NCBI GenBank assembly: GCA_964644555.1
Contig: CAZXWI010000025.1
Span: 1-19,026, forward strand
DNA length: 19,026 nucleotides
Direction: 5' to 3'
Origin: RUG14186 sp964644555
GTDB lineage: Bacteria; Bacillota; Clostridia; Eubacteriales; Anaerofustaceae
The translations under genes and the position numbers were made by a program. Position 1 is the stretch's first letter. The number at the start of each line of letters is the position of its first letter. This document shows, in pieces, positions 14,714 to 19,026 of the stretch. Under the pieces are notes generated by a model. It ran no database searches. It worked only from the letters and a program-made list of their open reading frames with translations, and was not told the DNA's origin.

Positions 14714-14749
14714 CAAAAAAAAGGGCAGTGGGCTCATCTCCCACAACCC
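14714..14749 (-). terminator. Terminator of the anion permease gene
   Basis: Read on the minus strand, GGG-TT-GTGGG, a 7-nt loop and CCCAC-TG-CCC form an interrupted stem followed by nine T. It lies about 17 nt after the permease stop. Confidence 0.8.
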
Positions 14750-14766
14750 TCACTGATATATTGCCG

Positions 14767-16035
14767 TTAAAGCGGATGGAACAGCGGCACCAACACGATT
14801 ATGGCAATATATGTTATCAAGCTCAGTGGCCAACCGTATTTTAGGTAGTCGGTAAATTTATATCCTGCGCTCATCGTCATTCCCACGAATCCGTTTGCCA
14901 AAGGTGTTGCAAATGTAAAGCCTGCTCCGCAGGTTATGCCTATGGCAAATGTAAGTGGGTTGAGTCCCATGGCAGTTGCCGTTAATATGGCAGGGGGCAG
15001 CATGATTACTATAGTAGTAAGGTTCGCAATAAACTGACTCAGAACCATACTTATAAGCACCATTGCCGCAAAGAACAAAAACGGTGATGAAACATTCGAG
15101 AACATATTAAGGAAGAAATCAGCAATGAGCTGCGAACCTCCGCTGACATTCAGCCCACGTGCCAATCCCAAACAGCAGCTGAGCCAAATGGTAACATTCC
15201 AATCCACTCCGCTGTAGGCTTGTTTGTGGGTAATAACCTTGGTTGCCACGCATAATATAGCACCTATCGTTGCGGCAATACCGGGTTCGGTAAGCCCTGT
15301 AAAAAACAAAACGATTACCAAGGCGAATATGCCCATTACGATATACGCTTTCTTTTTTTCTATGTCAGCATTAAGGTCCATATTCATATCCATATTAGAG
15401 CTGCTTTCATCACGACCTCCCCATATTTTCTTGCCCATGGGATAGCCGATAAATGTTACATACAATATGGCGATTATGCTCATTATTATACATTCTCCGC
15501 TCATTGTAAACATTTCTATGGATTGTCCGGTCAATTCGTTCAATATGCCCGTAGCTGTCAACTGACCCGAACAACCGACCAAAGTGATGCCACCTCCGAA
15601 AATAGTTCCTATTGCCACGGGAAGTGCAATGTTTTTCATCTTCATGTTTTTATCAACTGCCACTACCCCATTGCATACGGCTATCATAAGTGCGATAACT
15701 GCTGTATTCGTCAAAAATGCACTCAATACTGCCGAAAAAGTTGTGGAAATCAATATCAATCTGCGTTCGTCATTACCCGAGAGCTTAACGACCGCTTTGC
15801 CTATCATGGCGGCTGCCCCCGAAACAAACATTGCTTCGCTTACAATGCTGATGCTGAATAAAAGCAATATCGTATCGCTTGTAAAACCGTTAAGCACATC
15901 ACTTAAAGAACAAACATCAAATAAAACCATCAAAACACAGCCGAGCATAGCGGTTATGGAGGTGGGAAGCATTTCCGTAACAAACAATACAACGCATATA
16001 CCCATTATAATTAAGCTTAATACTGCATTATTCAT
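14767..16035 (-). CDS. SLC13/ArsB-like anion permease
   Basis: The 422-aa membrane protein has about eleven hydrophobic segments and the two-fold repeat of the ion-transporter superfamily (DASS/SLC13 and ArsB/NhaD). The first helix-hairpin motif is SAFLTNTAV (105-113) with a following glycine-rich GTIFGGGITLVGCSG (143-157); the second-half equivalent is SQFIANLTTIVIMLPPA near 337-353, followed by GAGFTFATPLANG. These take the place of the paired SNT motifs that bind dicarboxylates and sodium in DASS carriers, but neither is an exact SNT, so the substrate (dicarboxylate, sulfate or other anion) is open. The start follows AGGAG by 7 nt. A strong terminator separates it from the upstream methyltransferase unit. 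Confidence 0.83.
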   Translation of the reverse strand: MNNAVLSLIIMGICVVLFVTEMLPTSITAMLGCVLMVLFDVCSLSDVLNGFTSDTILLLFSISIVSEAMFVSGAAAMIGKAVVKLSGNDERRLILISTTFSAVLSAFLTNTAVIALMIAVCNGVVAVDKNMKMKNIALPVAIGTIFGGGITLVGCSGQLTATGILNELTGQSIEMFTMSGECIIMSIIAILYVTFIGYPMGKKIWGGRDESSSNMDMNMDLNADIEKKKAYIVMGIFALVIVLFFTGLTEPGIAATIGAILCVATKVITHKQAYSGVDWNVTIWLSCCLGLARGLNVSGGSQLIADFFLNMFSNVSSPFLFFAAMVLISMVLSQFIANLTTIVIMLPPAILTATAMGLNPLTFAIGITCGAGFTFATPLANGFVGMTMSAGYKFTDYLKYGWPLSLITYIAIIVLVPLFHPL

Positions 16036-16055
16036 TTAAAACTCCTGATAGTAAA

Positions 16056-16085
16056 AATATACAAAACAAATCAATTTAAATTCAA
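16056..16085 (-). promoter_or_regulatory. Possible promoter of the anion permease
   Basis: On the minus strand TTGAAT (16085-16080), an 18-bp spacer and TATATT (16061-16056) lie between the upstream terminator and the permease start. The match is moderate. Confidence 0.4.
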
Positions 16086-16098
16086 TTTTATGCTTATG

Positions 16099-16136
16099 AA
16101 AAATTCCCGTGCAATCCCGAAAGATTGCTCGGGAAT
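16099..16136 (-). terminator. Terminator of the GPH / URO-D / small-ORF unit
   Basis: On the minus strand ATTCCCG-A-GCAATC and GATTGC-A-CGGGAAT form a 13-bp stem with one A-A mismatch, followed by TTTTTC. It lies 15 nt after the small ORF stop. Confidence 0.9.
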
Positions 16137-16151
16137 CAATTTCAGAGTGGC

Positions 16152-16292
16152 TTATCTGAATAATCTCATCATCAATGAGAATACCTGATCTTCATACTCC
16201 TGAATTTTTTTTGCCGCTTCAATATCCACAATTTCAGGATGATTTGCAAGGTATTCATCCCATGTTACATAGTTTTTAGTTTTGAATTCCAT
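16152..16292 (-). CDS. 46-aa small protein downstream of the URO-D-like gene
   Basis: A 47-codon frame (with stop) starts at an ATG 7 nt after a strong GAGGAGGA ribosome site. The ATG lies 17 nt past the URO-D-like stop, and a strong terminator follows the frame at once. This layout supports real translation. The product is soluble, mixed charge and likely helical: MEFKTKNYVTWDEYLANHPE opens it, followed by an acidic/lysine helix with IVDIEAAKKIQEYEDQVF and a basic hydrophobic end SLMMRLFR. It has no cysteine, no signal peptide and no membrane span. I do not recognise the family. Being co-expressed with the methyltransferase-like gene, it might be a small accessory or subunit; that is inference. 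Confidence 0.75.
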   Translation of the reverse strand: MEFKTKNYVTWDEYLANHPEIVDIEAAKKIQEYEDQVFSLMMRLFR

Positions 16293-16309
16293 ACTATATC
16301 CTCCTCAAA

Positions 16310-17512
16310 TTAATATTTAGCATTATCTCTTACATATTCGCCCAATACGATAGCGTTTTCGGCAATCGGTTCTGCAAGTGAGAACAATCCCTTATCGAAG
16401 CCGAACATATATCCGCCACCCGGAGCAAGAATATCAATGAGTTCTTTTGCTTTGTCAATTACCTGCTCTTTAGTGCCGTATTGGAGAGTATTGATTGGGT
16501 AGAAACCGTAGATAATATGTGTGCTGCCTTTAGGTGTGCTTTCCGTAAAGAGTTTTTTAATATATTCGGGATCACCGTATTCAAACTGATAACGGATACT
16601 TCCCTCAAATTCATTAAGCAGTTCCATATGGCGCATCCAGTTATCTTCAACGAACAAATCAACACCATGACCGTATTTAACCAAGCCCTTCATAACTTTC
16701 TGCATTGACGGGAACCAGAATTCTTCAAAGTGTTTATTATTTAAAAAGCTTCCCATATGAAGAGGTATTGAAATACGATAGTATGACGGTAACGCTTCTG
16801 GGTTTGTTCCCAAGCCTTCTCTTAACATAAGAGGTACTAATGCTTCGCATGCTTCTTTTACCTTATCGGGGCATCTTCTCATATCTTTGTTGATATTCGA
16901 AAAGCTTCTTAAAAAGTCTGCCAAATAATCGAAAGGAGCTGTGGAACGGCCGCCTGCCGAACGAGGGAAACCGTATTTTTCGTTTATCTTTGCCGAAATA
17001 GCACCTACCATAGCCATATGCTCAGCATTTGCCTTTACTGCTTCAGCCATAACCATAGCTCTTCTGCCCGGTGTGGTGTCGAGGGCTCTGTAGAGTCTGG
17101 GCATGAGATTTTCCATCATAAAACTCATAGGATCTTTGATAAATTCATCATATTCTTCTACTTCGAGAGAGTGTACCTCGGGGTGTTGCATAACACCGGT
17201 TGCACTCATATTGATGCATTTTGCATCGAGTATTTGATAAAGTATAGGCAAACGCAATGCGCCCGTGCCTGTCGGAGTGTCGGAATAAAAATCTCCATTT
17301 ACCCTATCGAGAATATCAAACCAATATTGAGGCTCCCAATAAAGATCTCTCATTGTTTTGCCCTGAGGTGTTACCCCTTTTTCTATTGCATAAGCTATTG
17401 ATGCTTCGAAAGCAGGACCGAATGAATAAGGAATTCTTGAGGGGATTTGCCCCGAATAGATTTTTTCGTTTATCTCAAATCTTTCTTCGCTGAGCTGTTT
17501 TAAATCAGTCAT
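16310..17512 (-). CDS. URO-D superfamily protein, corrinoid methyltransferase type
   Basis: The 400-aa protein has the uroporphyrinogen decarboxylase TIM-barrel fold, and its pattern is that of the large group linked to corrinoid-dependent demethylation rather than heme synthesis. Visible blocks are RIPYSFGP near 26-33, DYLADFLRSFSNINKDMRR (195-212), ISIPLHMGSFLN (248-258), VDLFVEDNWMRHMELL (284-299), and the C-terminal PGGGYMFGFDKGL (364-376). The His-x-Cys...Cys zinc site of MtaA-type enzymes is absent: the only cysteines are C99, C214 and C222. H252, E289 and H295 are candidate metal or substrate ligands. GGAGG lies 11 nt before ATG, a long spacing. It sits between a GPH transporter and a 46-aa ORF; the substrate is unknown. 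Confidence 0.82.
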   Translation of the reverse strand: MTDLKQLSEERFEINEKIYSGQIPSRIPYSFGPAFEASIAYAIEKGVTPQGKTMRDLYWEPQYWFDILDRVNGDFYSDTPTGTGALRLPILYQILDAKCINMSATGVMQHPEVHSLEVEEYDEFIKDPMSFMMENLMPRLYRALDTTPGRRAMVMAEAVKANAEHMAMVGAISAKINEKYGFPRSAGGRSTAPFDYLADFLRSFSNINKDMRRCPDKVKEACEALVPLMLREGLGTNPEALPSYYRISIPLHMGSFLNNKHFEEFWFPSMQKVMKGLVKYGHGVDLFVEDNWMRHMELLNEFEGSIRYQFEYGDPEYIKKLFTESTPKGSTHIIYGFYPINTLQYGTKEQVIDKAKELIDILAPGGGYMFGFDKGLFSLAEPIAENAIVLGEYVRDNAKY

Positions 17513-17539
17513 CTGTAGTTAAACCTCCATAATTATCTT

Positions 17540-17557
17540 TGTTGCCCGGCGACAACA
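17540..17557 (-). promoter_or_regulatory. 5' hairpin upstream of the URO-D-like gene
   Basis: On the minus strand TGTTGTC-GCCG-GGCAACA forms a 7-bp stem with a 4-nt loop, between the GPH stop and the URO-D ribosome site. Its core TTGTC-N4-GGCAA recurs before the GPH gene at 18985-18972. Confidence 0.5.
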
Positions 17558-17565
17558 TTTCTAAA

Positions 17566-18948
17566 TTATTTAGCTGCGTTTGCTTCCATGATTTCTTTAA
17601 CGCGTTTTTCGCTCAAAGGATAAGCGATAGTGCAAATGAGTCCGATAAGTGCAAATGCTGCAGGACCGAATGTCATAATATTGAACATACCTGTTTGCAT
17701 TGCGGGTGTAACTGCTGCGGATGCATCATAACCGATAGATGCAAGGAGGAATCCCGAAATGCCTCCGAGGAGCCATACACCGATTTTGATGGGGAGTGTG
17801 TAAAGGCCCATAATGAATGCACGAGCTTCTTTGCCTGTTTTATATTTGCCGTATTCTACACAATCGCCGAACATAGCCGGACCGCATGATGCGATACCTG
17901 CAAAGAAGAAGAAACCAATGCCCATAATAATGAGGAACAAGGTGGTGTTGGTGGCTGCTAAAAGTCTTGCCAACATCAAAGCTACTATCATAGCTGTAAA
18001 GCCGAACATATATGAGTTCTTTTTACCGAGCTTTTTACGAAGGAACTGACCGATAACCAATGAACCTGCTAATGTGAAGATTGCGATTATGGTTGCGAAT
18101 CTCGGCTGGAGGGTAAGGTCCTGAGCTACGATGGTAAAGTAATAAACAATAAATCCGTTAAACAAGTTTTGTGTGAGTGTTTTACAAGTTTCGGCTACAA
18201 GCATGAGCATGAGAGGCGGATTTTTGAAAATCTGCTCTGCCATTTCTTTACCGGATAATCTGACTTTCTTGGATGTTTCGTCCATACCTGTGCCGGGAAG
18301 GTCGTAAGGCTTAGATGTAACGAAAAGGAGTAATTGCAATACTACATATACAACCATGAATACCACTACTGCGATAAAGAAGCCCTTTTGAGTTGTTTCC
18401 GTTTTTGAGTTGGCACCGCTTGCCAAAAGAAGAAGAGGAAGGAATGTTGAGTTGAATACAACACCTGCTATTGAAGCAAATTGTGCTTTTCTGGCTGAAA
18501 GCTGAGCTCTCTCTTCGGCAGTTTTGCCGATAGTATTCAAAAGAGCCATCTGAGCTGTTCTTCCGAAGTTAAAAAATCCGAAGAACAATACATAGCATAT
18601 GCAGGCGATAACCACTTTACCGTTTCCAGAACCGATGCCGGAATACTGGATAATACCGATTATTGCCGCAAGCGGACACATAACGCCGACCCATGAACGG
18701 CATTTGCCCCATTTGAGAACAACTTTCTCTTCGACAACGCTCGAAAGCAGGATGGTAACAATGTCAAATACTCTTGTTATCAATAAAACCGAGCCCATTG
18801 TTGCTGCCGAGAGCATTAATACATTTGTCAAATAAAACGGGAAATACTGTGTGCCTATGCTTGCTACCAACAAAGCACCGATTTCCGAGAGTCCGAATGT
18901 CCAAATAACCAGCTGACTTAAGCCTTTTTTGTTTGTGTTTTCTGTCAT
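17566..18948 (-). CDS. GPH-family (MelB-like) MFS transporter
   Basis: The 460-aa protein has about twelve hydrophobic segments and fits the glycoside-pentoside-hexuronide group of the major facilitator superfamily. The first-loop motif is present as TRVFD (58-62) followed by KWGKCRSWVG (79-88), the counterpart of MelB's RSRWGKFKPW; NFGRTAQMALL and the CVEYGKYKTGKEARAF loop in the second half also match. MelB's second cation-site aspartate (four residues after the first) is replaced by isoleucine, so sodium coupling may differ. The start follows AAAGGAGGA. It leads a unit with a URO-D-like methyltransferase, so a methylated small substrate, not a sugar, is plausible; this is inferred from context. 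Confidence 0.85.
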   Translation of the reverse strand: MTENTNKKGLSQLVIWTFGLSEIGALLVASIGTQYFPFYLTNVLMLSAATMGSVLLITRVFDIVTILLSSVVEEKVVLKWGKCRSWVGVMCPLAAIIGIIQYSGIGSGNGKVVIACICYVLFFGFFNFGRTAQMALLNTIGKTAEERAQLSARKAQFASIAGVVFNSTFLPLLLLASGANSKTETTQKGFFIAVVVFMVVYVVLQLLLFVTSKPYDLPGTGMDETSKKVRLSGKEMAEQIFKNPPLMLMLVAETCKTLTQNLFNGFIVYYFTIVAQDLTLQPRFATIIAIFTLAGSLVIGQFLRKKLGKKNSYMFGFTAMIVALMLARLLAATNTTLFLIIMGIGFFFFAGIASCGPAMFGDCVEYGKYKTGKEARAFIMGLYTLPIKIGVWLLGGISGFLLASIGYDASAAVTPAMQTGMFNIMTFGPAAFALIGLICTIAYPLSEKRVKEIMEANAAK

Positions 18949-18970
18949 TTTTGAATCCTCCTTTTATTAT

Positions 18971-18986
18971 TTTGCCGCCGGACAAA
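18971..18986 (-). promoter_or_regulatory. 5' hairpin upstream of the GPH transporter
   Basis: On the minus strand TTTGTC-CGGC-GGCAAA forms a 6-bp stem with a 4-nt loop about 15 nt before the AAAGGAGG ribosome site. It shares its stem core and position with the hairpin before the URO-D-like gene. The promoter of this unit is not clear and may lie at or beyond the window edge. Confidence 0.45.
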
Positions 18987-19026
18987 CTGAGAAATTTATT
19001 TAAACTGAACGATAAATGTATACTTT

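Larger units (their letters stand above)
14601..14749. repeat. Hairpin-rich convergent junction with repeated GTGGG/CCCAC
   Basis: The pentamer CCCAC occurs at 14612, 14636, 14662, 14710 and 14740, and its complement GTGGG at 14603, 14653 and 14728, with A or T runs beside most copies. They make at least three hairpins, two acting as terminators for the flanking convergent genes. A further hairpin CGCTGA/TCAGCG (14672-14688) lies in the middle. It may be a decayed terminator-type repeat family. Confidence 0.6.

Noticed and set aside
14459..14753. Two overlapping minus-strand frames
   Set aside because: They cover the hairpin-rich junction and the antisense of degV's end; their repetitive products reflect the inverted repeats.
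15584..16039. 151-codon plus-strand frame
   Set aside because: Antisense shadow of the anion permease; hydrophobic codons read backwards give open frames.
16310..17512. Genuine uroporphyrinogen decarboxylase (HemE)
   Set aside because: The characteristic HemE N-terminal RQAGRY-type motif is absent and no heme genes are near; the pattern fits the methyltransferase-type branch.

Overview
The window looks like a chromosomal segment of an anaerobic, low-GC Firmicute of class Clostridia. The support is a tetrahydrofolate riboswitch, a serine-type T-box, consensus sigma-A promoters, strong AGGAGG-type ribosome binding sites, a DUF1836 regulator, a DegV protein, and enzymes of corrinoid-dependent methyl transfer. 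I see no phage, transposon, rRNA or CRISPR array. The species cannot be named from the sequence alone.

Left part (1-4900): on the minus strand lies a folate-family ECF transporter S component (folT) behind a THF riboswitch, and before it a methyltetrahydrofolate:corrinoid methyltransferase (MeTr). Divergent from MeTr is a RACE-type ferredoxin/ASKHA protein that reductively reactivates corrinoid proteins. A shared bidirectional terminator then separates RACE from an Mrp/NBP35 Fe-S carrier ATPase, which is co-transcribed behind a LURP-one-like protein.

Middle (5400-8770): a plus-strand operon encodes citrate synthase, a PAP2 phosphatase and an EamA/DMT permease, and ends in a long hairpin. Next come tRNA-Pro(CGG), with its own promoter and terminator, and a consensus promoter driving a T-box leader (specifier UCC, acceptor-binding UGGC, so Ser). 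The T-box controls serC-serA-DUF1015, the serine biosynthesis operon. No phosphoserine phosphatase is visible, which makes the DUF1015 gene interesting.

Right part (13000-19026): a DUF1836 regulator is divergent from degV. After a hairpin-rich convergent junction comes an SLC13/ArsB-like anion permease (minus). The last unit (minus, 18948 to 16099) holds a GPH-family transporter, a URO-D-superfamily protein of the corrinoid methyltransferase type, and a 46-residue small ORF, closed by a strong terminator.

Functionally the two ends fit one theme. The right-hand unit could import a methylated compound and demethylate it. MeTr would pass the methyl group to or from tetrahydrofolate, RACE would keep the corrinoid protein active, and FolT would supply folate. 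The corrinoid protein itself is not in the window. The most novel-looking item is the GPH / URO-D-like / 46-aa unit, with its small ORF and a matched pair of 5' hairpins.
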